From Clostridia bacterium (GTDB lineage Bacteria; Bacillota_A; Clostridia; Oscillospirales; Acutalibacteraceae), in the NCBI GenBank assembly GCA_017445685.1, contig JAFSTS010000313.1, forward strand, positions 1-5,315: a stretch of DNA of 5,315 nt, in the 5' to 3' direction. The notes under the pieces were generated by a model, which saw only the letters and a list, made by a program, of their open reading frames with translations, was not told where the DNA came from and ran no database searches. Below, one piece after another: positions 1 through 5,315 of the stretch (the first letter of the stretch is position 1; every line of letters begins with the position of its first letter). Position numbers and translations under genes: made by a program.

Positions 1-1
1 G

Positions 2-2530
2 TTCAAGCCTTTCGTCATGAAACGCCTTGTTGAAACAGGCGCGGCGGAAAATATCAAGCGCGCAAGAAAAATGGTAGAGCGCGTAAATACAGCCGTCTGG
101 GACGCTCTTGAAGTCGTTATTAAGGATCACCCCGTACTTCTCAACCGTGCTCCTACGCTTCACAGACTCGGTATTCAGGCGTTTGAGCCTGTGCTCATCG
201 AGGGCAAGGCTATCAAGCTTCATCCGCTCGTTTGTACCGCTTTCAACGCGGACTTCGACGGCGACCAGATGCCTGTTCATGTTCCGCTTTCCGCAGAGGC
301 TCAGGCTGAAGCAAGATTCCTCATGCTTGCCACAAACAACCTTCTCAAGCCCTCTGACGGACGCCCCGTAACAGTTCCGACTCAGGACATGGTACTCGGC
401 TCATATTACCTCACTCTTGTACGCCCCGGCGAAAAGGGTGAAGGAAAAGCGTTCAGAGATGTTGACGAGGCAAAGATGGCTTATGAAGATGATGTTATCG
501 GTCTTCATGCGCCGATCAAAATCAGAATGACCAGGGAATTTAACGGCGAGCCTGTCACGAAGATAGTTGAAACCACGATCGGCAGAGTTATCTTCAACGA
601 GGCTATCCCGCAGGATCTCGGTTTTGTAGACAGAAGCAAGATTGAAAATCTCTTTGTTCCCGAAGCAGACTTCCTTGTCAACAAGAAAATGCTCGGAAAA
701 ATCGTTGCAAACTGTATTAAAGTTCACGGCACTGCTGTGACAGCCGATGTTCTTGACAAAATCAAGAGTCAGGGCTATAAATATTCCACTCGAAGCGGTA
801 TTACCGTTGCTTCATGCGACGCTACTATTCCGCCGAAAAAGGCTGAGCTTCTTGCCGAAGCGGACAAAAAGATCGACAAGATCGACCGCGACTACCAGAG
901 AGGTCTTATCAGCGCAGAGGGTCGTTCCGAAAGAGTTGTTGCAGTCTGGGAAAAATGTACTCAGGATGTTGCCGCAGAGCTTAAAAACAACTTCGACAGA
1001 TACAATCCGATATTCATGATGCTTGACTCCGGCGCCCGTGGTAACGATTCACAGCTTCGTCAGCTTGCCGGAATGCGCGGACTTATCGCAAATACTGCCG
1101 GTAAGACGATTGAAGTTCCGATTCGAGCCAACTACCGCGAAGGTCTGAATATTCTTGAATACTTCATCTCCTCCCGCGGCGCTCGTAAAGGTCTTGCCGA
1201 TACGGCTCTTCGTACAGCCGACTCAGGTTATCTGACAAGACGACTTGTTGATGTTTCCCAGGAGGTCATCATCCACGAGGAAGACTGTCACTGCACAGAA
1301 GGTCTTGAGGTTTACGACATCTACGACGGCAACAGAAAGATCGTCGGACTTGCCGAAAGACTTACGGGAAGATATCTTCTCAATGACCTTGTCGATGAAG
1401 AGACAGGCGAGCTCATCATGAGCAAAGATGAAATGATGAGCGAAGAAACGGCTGAAAAAGTCGCAAACTTCGTTTATGATAAATATGACAAAGAGCATAC
1501 CCCCGAAGACGCGGACAAAGAAGGCGCAAGGATCCGTATCCGTTCTCTTCTCACCTGTGGCTCTCAGCACGGCGTATGTATCAAGTGTTACGGCTCAAAC
1601 CTTGCAACAGGTATGCCTGTTACAATCGGTGAAGCTGTCGGTATCATCGCGGCTCAGTCCATCGGTGAGCCCGGTACGCAGCTTACGATGAGAACATTCC
1701 ACACCGGCGGCGCCAAAGACGCAGGCGATATCACACAGGGTCTTCCGAGAATCGAAGAGCTTTTCGAAGCGCGTAAACCAAAGACTCTTGCCATTCTCAG
1801 CGAGATCGACGGCGTAGTTTCCATCCGCGACATCAAAAAGTCGAAGCATGTCGTTGTCACAAACGCAGAGACAGCGGACGAAAGAAGCTACCTCATTCCC
1901 TATGGCTTCCGTCTTAAAGTTGAAGAAGGCGATGTCATCACAAAGGGAACAGAGCTTACAGAAGGCTCCAAGAATCCGCATGATGTTCTTGATGTTCTCG
2001 GCGTTGACGCTGTTCACGATTACCTTATCCGCGAAGTTCAGAGAACTTATCGTATGCAGGGTGTTGATATCAACGATAAGCATATCGAAGTTATCGTCCG
2101 CCAGATGATGAGAAAGATGAAAGTTGTCAACGAAGGCGAAAGCTCGCTTCTCCCCGACACGCTCATCGAAAAATACGATCTTCTTGAAACAAACGAAAAG
2201 ATCAGACTTAAAGCCGAAGCAGAGGGCAGAGAGCCTCAGTATGTTGAAGCTGTTGACGTGCTTATGGGTATCACAAAAGCTTCTCTTTCGACAGACTCCT
2301 TCCTTTCAGCCGCATCGTTCCAGGAAACAACGAGAGTTCTTACGGACGCTGCGATCAAAGGCAAGACAGATCCGCTTATCGGTCTTAAAGAAAATGTTAT
2401 TATCGGCAAGCTTCTTCCCTCCGGCACAGGCATGAAGTGCTACAGCGAAGTCAGAGCAAAACCGACATCTCTTGCAGACACAAACGGCAACCCGTTTGCA
2501 GTTTTGCTTGACCAGGATTTCGGCGACTGA
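2..2530 (+). CDS. rpoC: DNA-directed RNA polymerase subunit beta' (RpoC), 5'-truncated by the window edge
   Basis: This is the catalytic beta' subunit of RNA polymerase, cytoplasmic, which forms the active centre with RpoB. The frame is open from base 2 (reading [13 protein letters not shown]), so the Met at 17 is internal; roughly 370 N-terminal residues lie outside the window, judged from clostridial RpoC. Numbered from that Met, NRAPTLHR is at 43-50, the Mg2+-binding NADFDGD at 77-83 (catalytic Asp 79, 81, 83), and SGARG near 338. The bridge helix ([19 protein letters not shown]) starts at 388. The zinc-site cysteines are 424, 514, 521 and 524 (CxxxxxxCxxC for the last three). The trigger-loop region [20 protein letters not shown] is at 546-565. 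The E. coli-type SI3 insertion in the trigger loop is absent, as expected for Firmicutes. The C-terminal region ([18 protein letters not shown], then [19 protein letters not shown]) is intact. The gene ends in tandem stops TGA-TAA, and a terminator follows 10 bases later. An unusual Pro (residue 86) follows DFDGDQM, where Ala is usual. Identification is secure. Confidence 0.98.
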   Translation, partial: FKPFVMKRLVETGAAENIKRARKMVERVNTAVWDALEVVIKDHPVLLNRAPTLHRLGIQAFEPVLIEGKAIKLHPLVCTAFNADFDGDQMPVHVPLSAEAQAEARFLMLATNNLLKPSDGRPVTVPTQDMVLGSYYLTLVRPGEKGEGKAFRDVDEAKMAYEDDVIGLHAPIKIRMTREFNGEPVTKIVETTIGRVIFNEAIPQDLGFVDRSKIENLFVPEADFLVNKKMLGKIVANCIKVHGTAVTADVLDKIKSQGYKYSTRSGITVASCDATIPPKKAELLAEADKKIDKIDRDYQRGLISAEGRSERVVAVWEKCTQDVAAELKNNFDRYNPIFMMLDSGARGNDSQLRQLAGMRGLIANTAGKTIEVPIRANYREGLNILEYFISSRGARKGLADTALRTADSGYLTRRLVDVSQEVIIHEEDCHCTEGLEVYDIYDGNRKIVGLAERLTGRYLLNDLVDEETGELIMSKDEMMSEETAEKVANFVYDKYDKEHTPEDADKEGARIRIRSLLTCGSQHGVCIKCYGSNLATGMPVTIGEAVGIIAAQSIGEPGTQLTMRTFHTGGAKDAGDITQGLPRIEELFEARKPKTLAILSEIDGVVSIRDIKKSKHVVVTNAETADERSYLIPYGFRLKVEEGDVITKGTELTEGSKNPHDVLDVLGVDAVHDYLIREVQRTYRMQGVDINDKHIEVIVRQMMRKMKVVNEGESSLLPDTLIEKYDLLETNEKIRLKAEAEGREPQYVEAVDVLMGITKASLSTDSFLSAASFQETTRVLTDAAIKGKTDPLIGLKENVIIGKLLPSGTGMKCYSEVRAKPTSLADTNGNPFAVLLDQDFGD

Positions 2531-2540
2531 TAATCACTTA

Positions 2541-2570
2541 ATACGATCCCGGCTTTTGTCGGGGTCGTAT
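2541..2570 (+). terminator. Intrinsic terminator of the rpoC transcript
   Basis: An 11-bp stem is formed by 2541-2551 (ATACGATCCCG) and 2560-2570 (CGGGGTCGTAT), with a single T-G wobble and an 8-base loop. It begins 10 bases after the rpoC stop. The following tract (GGGTTTTAAATAATTTTT) is T-rich but interrupted, so the U-run is imperfect. The position and stem strength make it the likely end of the rpoBC operon, separating it from the hydrolase genes. Confidence 0.85.
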
Positions 2571-2614
2571 ATGGGTTTTAAATAATTTTTAATAATTTAC
2601 TTTATGTAAAATTG

Positions 2615-2643
2615 TTGAATTTTGTCTGTGAAAAATGTATAAT
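2615..2643 (+). promoter_or_regulatory. Sigma-A-type promoter upstream of the first SGNH hydrolase
   Basis: A -35 box TTGAAT (2615-2620) is separated by exactly 17 bases from a perfect -10 box TATAAT (2638-2643). Transcription would begin near 2650, leaving a leader of about 30 bases before the ATG at 2679. It lies in an AT-rich gap just after the rpoC terminator, so the hydrolase pair appears to have its own transcription unit. No operator or riboswitch-like structure is visible in the short leader. Confidence 0.8.
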
Positions 2644-2678
2644 AAACCTGTCAAATAACAGCATTTTCGGAGGAAAAA

Positions 2679-3821
2679 ATGAAAAATAAGTCTATTAAAA
2701 TCATCAGCTTTATTCTCACGATGATCGTTGCAGTTTCCTGTGCAGTCATTCCCGGCAGCGCAGCGCAGCAGAAAGATGTAAAAATGATAATCCTTGGCGA
2801 CAGCGTTGCCTATGGCGCGTATGTTGATTCTCAGTATCGTTTCGGCGAAGTCCTTGCTTCAAAGCTTGAAAACGATGGCTATAATGTTGATTATACAAAC
2901 TATGCCGTTCCGAAATACGGCACAAGAAGCGTTTACTACGACCTGTATGAGGAAACTTACAATTACGACCACAACAGATATATCGAAGATCACGGCGCAA
3001 AGAATCTCAGAGAAGGCGTTGACTATGCTAAGTTTATCGGCGATGTATCCACATCCGATATTATCATCATTCACCTTGGTGAAAATGACCTTGCCGCAGC
3101 CTTCTATGATCTGCGAGGCTATCCCGACTACTATATGTTCTATGGCGACGAGATCAATATTCCGCTTCTCCAGAAGGATATCGATGAACACAATGTTGCG
3201 TCTACACTTGCGCTTAATGAGTTTAAAATCGCAAGGGTAAAGGCCAAGTTCGAAAAGACTCTCAGATATTATCTTGACCTTGATATCAAACGCATTAAAG
3301 AGCTTAATCCCGACGCTCAGATCATCGTTTGCGATATGCTCAACCCTTACAAGAAAGCAGCAGACGGCATGAACTATATGATAGATCTCATGAAGGCTAT
3401 CCCTGTTCACGCTCTTGGATTGCTCAAGGCAGAAGGAATCTATGATTTCTTTGATAAGTTTGCGGCTCTTACGGCTGAATATAATACTTGTATCCAGACA
3501 ATGCACATCATGATTCCCGCTCTTACCGGCAAGGATCTTGACCATTGCGCAAAATTTGACCTTTCTCCGCTTTCGACGGCAGAAAAAATACTTTACAAGA
3601 TTCAGTATCTCAGGGTCGAAGCAGCTTGTGTTGAAATGTATGATATAGCTGACATCGCTATCCCTGAGGTTGCAAACGCAAATAATGTAACACTTTGCGA
3701 GCTTTCCAAGACGGACGCCTGCAATCACATGGCTCCCGACGGCTCTCACCCGGACATTGACGGTCATGCGATCATTGCCGATTCTCTTTACAGCGTGATC
3801 GACTTTGAGAAAATTGCGTAA
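2679..3821 (+). CDS. Secreted SGNH/GDSL-family hydrolase (first of a tandem pair)
   Basis: A 380-residue exported hydrolase. The signal peptide is residues 1 to about 28: basic start MKNKSIK, hydrophobic core to V23, and an AxA-like end at GSAA. SGNH motifs appear in order: block I GDSVAYG at 40-46 (nucleophile Ser42), block III GEND at 134-137 (oxyanion Asn136), and block V DGSHP at 354-358 (Asp354, His357). Such enzymes cleave or deacetylate esters, often on carbohydrate, cell wall or lipid; the substrate here cannot be read from the sequence. It is longer than a minimal SGNH domain (about 200-240 residues). The additions are a Tyr-rich stretch after GEND (145-155) and a helical segment between NPY (222-224) and DGSHP. 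The start is supported by GGAGG at 2669-2673, five bases before the ATG. A consensus promoter lies upstream, and a paralogue starts 125 bases downstream with no terminator between. The fold family is confident; the function is open. Confidence 0.9.
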   Translation: MKNKSIKIISFILTMIVAVSCAVIPGSAAQQKDVKMIILGDSVAYGAYVDSQYRFGEVLASKLENDGYNVDYTNYAVPKYGTRSVYYDLYEETYNYDHNRYIEDHGAKNLREGVDYAKFIGDVSTSDIIIIHLGENDLAAAFYDLRGYPDYYMFYGDEINIPLLQKDIDEHNVASTLALNEFKIARVKAKFEKTLRYYLDLDIKRIKELNPDAQIIVCDMLNPYKKAADGMNYMIDLMKAIPVHALGLLKAEGIYDFFDKFAALTAEYNTCIQTMHIMIPALTGKDLDHCAKFDLSPLSTAEKILYKIQYLRVEAACVEMYDIADIAIPEVANANNVTLCELSKTDACNHMAPDGSHPDIDGHAIIADSLYSVIDFEKIA

Positions 3822-3854
3822 AAATGCAAAGCCCATCCAAGAAGAGAGAAGAAA

Positions 3855-3890
3855 ATGAAAGACGGTATTCATCAGATCAACCTCGGATAA
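3855..3890 (+). pseudogene. 12-codon frame resembling the start of ribosomal protein L31 (possible rpmE relic)
   Basis: The frame reads MKDGIHQINLG then stop. Its first six residues match the L31 N-terminus (MKxGIH) and the rpmE start at 5169 in this window except for D against E. At the DNA level the first 19 bases of the two differ at three sites (codon positions 9, 12 and 15 of the frame), all third positions. After His6 the resemblance ends and a TAA follows. A purine-rich AGAGAGAAG lies just upstream but is not a strong ribosome site, and no promoter is evident. It sits in the 125-base gap between two paralogous hydrolase genes. The likeliest reading is a remnant left by tandem duplication of a [hydrolase + rpmE start] unit. 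A micropeptide gene or chance similarity are alternatives. Confidence 0.4.
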
Positions 3891-3946
3891 ATAAAAATTC
3901 CATGTAGGATTAAGCTTATGCTTAAAGTACAAAAGGAGCGAAAAGC

Positions 3947-5083
3947 ATGAAAAAACATTCTTTCAGGATCATCAGCGTTATAATGACTTTGGCAATTGCC
4001 GTTTGCTGTGTTGTGATTCCTGCAAATGCGGCCTCATCGTCAAAGGGCAATTATACTCTCACAGTTCTCGGCGACAGCGTCGCTGTCGGAACATTTGTTG
4101 AAAACCGGTATCGTTACGGCGATGTCATCAAAGATATGCTCACCGAAGACGGCTATGATGTAACATACAAAAATTACGCATTGCCGAAATACGGTTCGAG
4201 AAGTATCTATTATGATTTTTCCGAAGAAACTTTTTCGCTTGACAACAATCTTTTTGTCGCGTTCCTTGAAGCTCCCGACTACAGAGAGGGCATCACTTAC
4301 GATGAATACATAAACCAGCTTAAAAATTCCGACGCTGTTCTTGTCAATGTCGGCGAAAACGATATTCTTGCGAAGTTCTACGCCATGAGAGGCTATAACA
4401 ACTACTATCGTTTCTATTTCGGCGACAGAAACAACGCTATATTTGAACAGGATATCAGAGATGGAAAAGTCGACTGGATCTATACCTGGAATTCAAAGAA
4501 AGCAAAAGAGTTTGAAGACCGTTTCGAAGACAGCTACGAATACTATATGGAAGAAAACATCAAGGCTCTCAAGGCGCTCAACCCGACGGGTCAGATCATC
4601 ATAAACAATGTTTTCAATCCCTACAGATATCTTGTTGACCGTCTTCACACTTATGAAAACAATGTTGAAACTTTGAAAAATCAGCTTCTCGATCTTGCAA
4701 ACCCTCTCACTGTTCTTCAGCTCGGCAAAAAGCTTGCAGCCATCAAGGAAAGCGTAGAAGCCGTCAAGACCTCCGGCAAAACCGCCTTTACTTCGTTCTT
4801 TGGCACAACGCTTGACAAATGCGGCGGACTTGACATTTCCAGTCTGAGAACAACTCAGAAGATTCTTTACAAAATCCAGTATGTCCGTATGGAATCCTGC
4901 GCTGTAAATATGTTCAGAATAGCAGGCGAAGTTGTTGAAAGGCTTTGCGAAAAATACGGCTGCACAATGGCTGATATTGAAGGTACGGATGTGTGCTACC
5001 ACATGACAGGCGATATGTCTCATCCAAGCATTGAGGGACATAAGATCATCGCCGATGTCATCTATGACCTGATGGAAAAATAA
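3947..5083 (+). CDS. Secreted SGNH/GDSL-family hydrolase (second of a tandem pair)
   Basis: A 378-residue paralogue of the preceding gene. The signal peptide is residues 1 to about 28 (MKKHSFR start, hydrophobic core, PANA-A cleavage site), strikingly similar to that of its neighbour. SGNH motifs: GDSVAVG at 42-48 (nucleophile Ser44), GEND at 136-139 (Asn138), DMSHP at 356-360 (Asp356, His359). Blocks shared with the first copy include NYAxPKYGxRSxYYD, EET, FYxxRGYxxYYxFY after GEND, NPY, KILYKIQYxRxE, TDxCxHM and GHxIIAD. All catalytic residues are present, so both copies should be active. The substrate is unknown; secreted action on an ester or acetylated glycan is a family-based inference. 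The start is supported by AAAAGGAG at 3931-3938, eight bases before the ATG. No convincing separate promoter is seen, so cotranscription with the first gene is likely. No hairpin terminator follows; the next promoter begins 15 bases after the stop. Confidence 0.9.
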   Translation: MKKHSFRIISVIMTLAIAVCCVVIPANAASSSKGNYTLTVLGDSVAVGTFVENRYRYGDVIKDMLTEDGYDVTYKNYALPKYGSRSIYYDFSEETFSLDNNLFVAFLEAPDYREGITYDEYINQLKNSDAVLVNVGENDILAKFYAMRGYNNYYRFYFGDRNNAIFEQDIRDGKVDWIYTWNSKKAKEFEDRFEDSYEYYMEENIKALKALNPTGQIIINNVFNPYRYLVDRLHTYENNVETLKNQLLDLANPLTVLQLGKKLAAIKESVEAVKTSGKTAFTSFFGTTLDKCGGLDISSLRTTQKILYKIQYVRMESCAVNMFRIAGEVVERLCEKYGCTMADIEGTDVCYHMTGDMSHPSIEGHKIIADVIYDLMEK

Positions 5084-5098
5084 AAATCAAAAAAACAG

Positions 5099-5127
5099 TT
5101 GCATTTTTCTTTCATTTGTGATAGAAT
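5099..5127 (+). promoter_or_regulatory. Sigma-A-type promoter with extended -10, upstream of the rpmE start
   Basis: A -35 box TTGCAT (5099-5104) is followed by a 17-base spacer and a -10 box TAGAAT (5122-5127). TG at 5119-5120 forms an extended -10 (TGnTAGAAT). The start of transcription would be near 5134, giving a leader of about 35 bases to the ATG at 5169. Such a strong, compact promoter fits a ribosomal protein gene. Confidence 0.75.
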
Positions 5128-5152
5128 GCTTTTCGTGACTATATTTATTTCG

Positions 5153-5162
5153 AAAGAGGTGA
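5153..5162 (+). promoter_or_regulatory. Strong Shine-Dalgarno deciding the rpmE start
   Basis: AAAGAGGTGA closely matches the anti-Shine-Dalgarno consensus AAAGGAGGTGA and lies six bases before the ATG at 5169. It shows that the very short frame downstream begins at a real, well-translated gene start and is not a chance ATG. Confidence 0.75.
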
Positions 5163-5168
5163 CAAACC

Positions 5169-5213
5169 ATGAAAGAAGGAATCCATCCCAAGTATGAAGA
5201 AACTGAGGGATAA
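5169..5213 (+). pseudogene. rpmE: 5' fragment of the gene for ribosomal protein L31, ending in a premature stop
   Basis: The frame reads MKEGIHPKYEETEG then TAA, 14 residues. MKEGIHPKYEET is the characteristic N-terminus of bacterial L31, a 50S protein of roughly 65-70 residues that normally continues with a CxC zinc-binding segment (T-V-T-C-A-C-G-N-like). Here the match stops after Thr12 (codon 5202-5204); GAG GGA TAA follows, and no frame downstream restores the L31 sequence. The promoter and Shine-Dalgarno upstream are intact, so the start was a working gene. The simplest explanations are insertion of foreign DNA at about 5202-5206 with the rest of rpmE beyond the window, a deletion, or an assembly join at a contig end. 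L31 can be dispensable (known in Bacillus subtilis) and may have a paralogue elsewhere. Confidence 0.7.
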
Positions 5214-5315
5214 CTTTCCTATTTGTACCTATTGGGCAGCAAAATGAACTTTCTCGAACGATTTCTAGTCAAAAACTTGCATATCTCAAAAAAAGTTGTA
5301 ACTTTGCACGCTAAA
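5205..5315. mobile_element. Possible terminus of an inserted element interrupting rpmE (unidentified)
   Basis: From the point where L31 similarity stops to the window end, the sequence is unlike the rest of the window: about 35% G+C by hand count (39 of 111). It carries three copies of AACTTT (5212, 5247 and 5300). On the minus strand a frame is open from the window end to a TAG at 5219-5221 (31 codons, ending KFILLPNRYK). That could be the C-terminus of a transposase stopping close to an element end, but a frame this short is not significant by itself. No inverted repeat partner or target duplication can be seen because the other end lies outside. Unrelated intergenic DNA or an assembly artefact is equally possible. 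Confidence 0.3.

Noticed and set aside
1595..2083. A 162-codon minus-strand frame and other antisense or offset frames inside rpoC
   Set aside because: They overlap highly conserved rpoC coding sequence, lack ribosome sites and give low-complexity or meaningless products.
2597..2611. Small inverted repeat TTTAC-TTTAT-GTAAA upstream of the first hydrolase promoter
   Set aside because: Five AT-rich base pairs in an AT-rich gap are expected by chance; there is no second copy to suggest a regulator site.
2736..2744. Possible lipobox (AVSC) in the first signal peptide, with AVCC in the second
   Set aside because: Ala at -3 and Val at -2 are poor lipobox residues, and both proteins have better signal peptidase I sites a few residues later (GSA-A, ANA-A).
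3824..3907. 27-residue frame (start MQSPSKKREE) directly after the first hydrolase
   Set aside because: No ribosome binding site of its own, highly charged non-descript product, and its frame conflicts with the L31-like frame at 3855.
3910..3925. Perfect 6-bp palindrome TTAAGC-TTAT-GCTTAA just before the second hydrolase's ribosome site
   Set aside because: Short and AT-rich with no T-run after it; too weak for a terminator and not long enough to support an operator call.
2859..3932. A 357-codon open frame on the minus strand
   Set aside because: It lies antisense to the first hydrolase, which has a promoter, ribosome site, signal peptide and all SGNH motifs. The antisense product has no recognisable motif, and the opening is a by-product of codon choice on the sense strand.
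3918..3950. 11-codon frame overlapping the second hydrolase start by ATGA, suggesting translational coupling
   Set aside because: It has only a poor ribosome site, its ATG lies in the loop of the small palindrome, and the downstream gene has its own good Shine-Dalgarno.
5084..5110. A/T-rich run after the second hydrolase as a terminator
   Set aside because: Only an A-run and a T-run with a 15-base loop and no G+C stem; it overlaps the -35 box of the next promoter.
1..5315. CRISPR arrays, tRNA or rRNA genes, riboswitches
   Set aside because: No regularly spaced repeats, no tRNA-like or rRNA-like segments, and no long structured leader were visible on either strand.

Overview
The window reads like a chromosomal segment of a Gram-positive, low-to-moderate G+C Clostridia-type bacterium, possibly an Oscillospirales or Ruminococcaceae-like gut organism. 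The evidence is a Firmicutes-style RpoC without the large proteobacterial trigger-loop insertion, strong AGGAGG-type ribosome binding sites, sigma-A-type promoters, and Sec-exported SGNH hydrolases. The lineage is inferred from style; no marker here settles it to genus.

Layout, all on the + strand. Positions 2-2530 hold the C-terminal two thirds or so of rpoC (RNA polymerase beta' subunit), open at the left edge and closed by a clear hairpin terminator at 2541-2570. A consensus promoter (2615-2643) then drives a secreted SGNH/GDSL-type hydrolase (2679-3821). A second, paralogous SGNH hydrolase follows (3947-5083), probably in the same transcript because no terminator is visible between them. 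The 125-base gap between the two contains a 12-codon reading frame (3855-3890) that begins like ribosomal protein L31. After the second hydrolase comes a strong promoter with an extended -10 (5099-5127), a near-perfect Shine-Dalgarno, and the start of rpmE (L31) at 5169. That frame matches L31 for about 12 codons and then runs into a stop at 5211-5213. The last ~110 bases do not continue L31. They look like foreign sequence, perhaps the end of an insertion element or an assembly junction, but cannot be identified from this fragment.

The genes do not form one pathway. RpoC and L31 are core gene-expression genes flanking a lineage-specific pair of exported hydrolases of unknown substrate. The most interesting point is the L31-like start after each hydrolase gene. 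A tandem duplication of a [hydrolase + rpmE start] unit would explain both, with the downstream rpmE later interrupted. The alternative is that these are genuine micropeptide genes, since both end in Gly followed by TAA. No CRISPR array, tRNA, rRNA, riboswitch or complete mobile element was seen.
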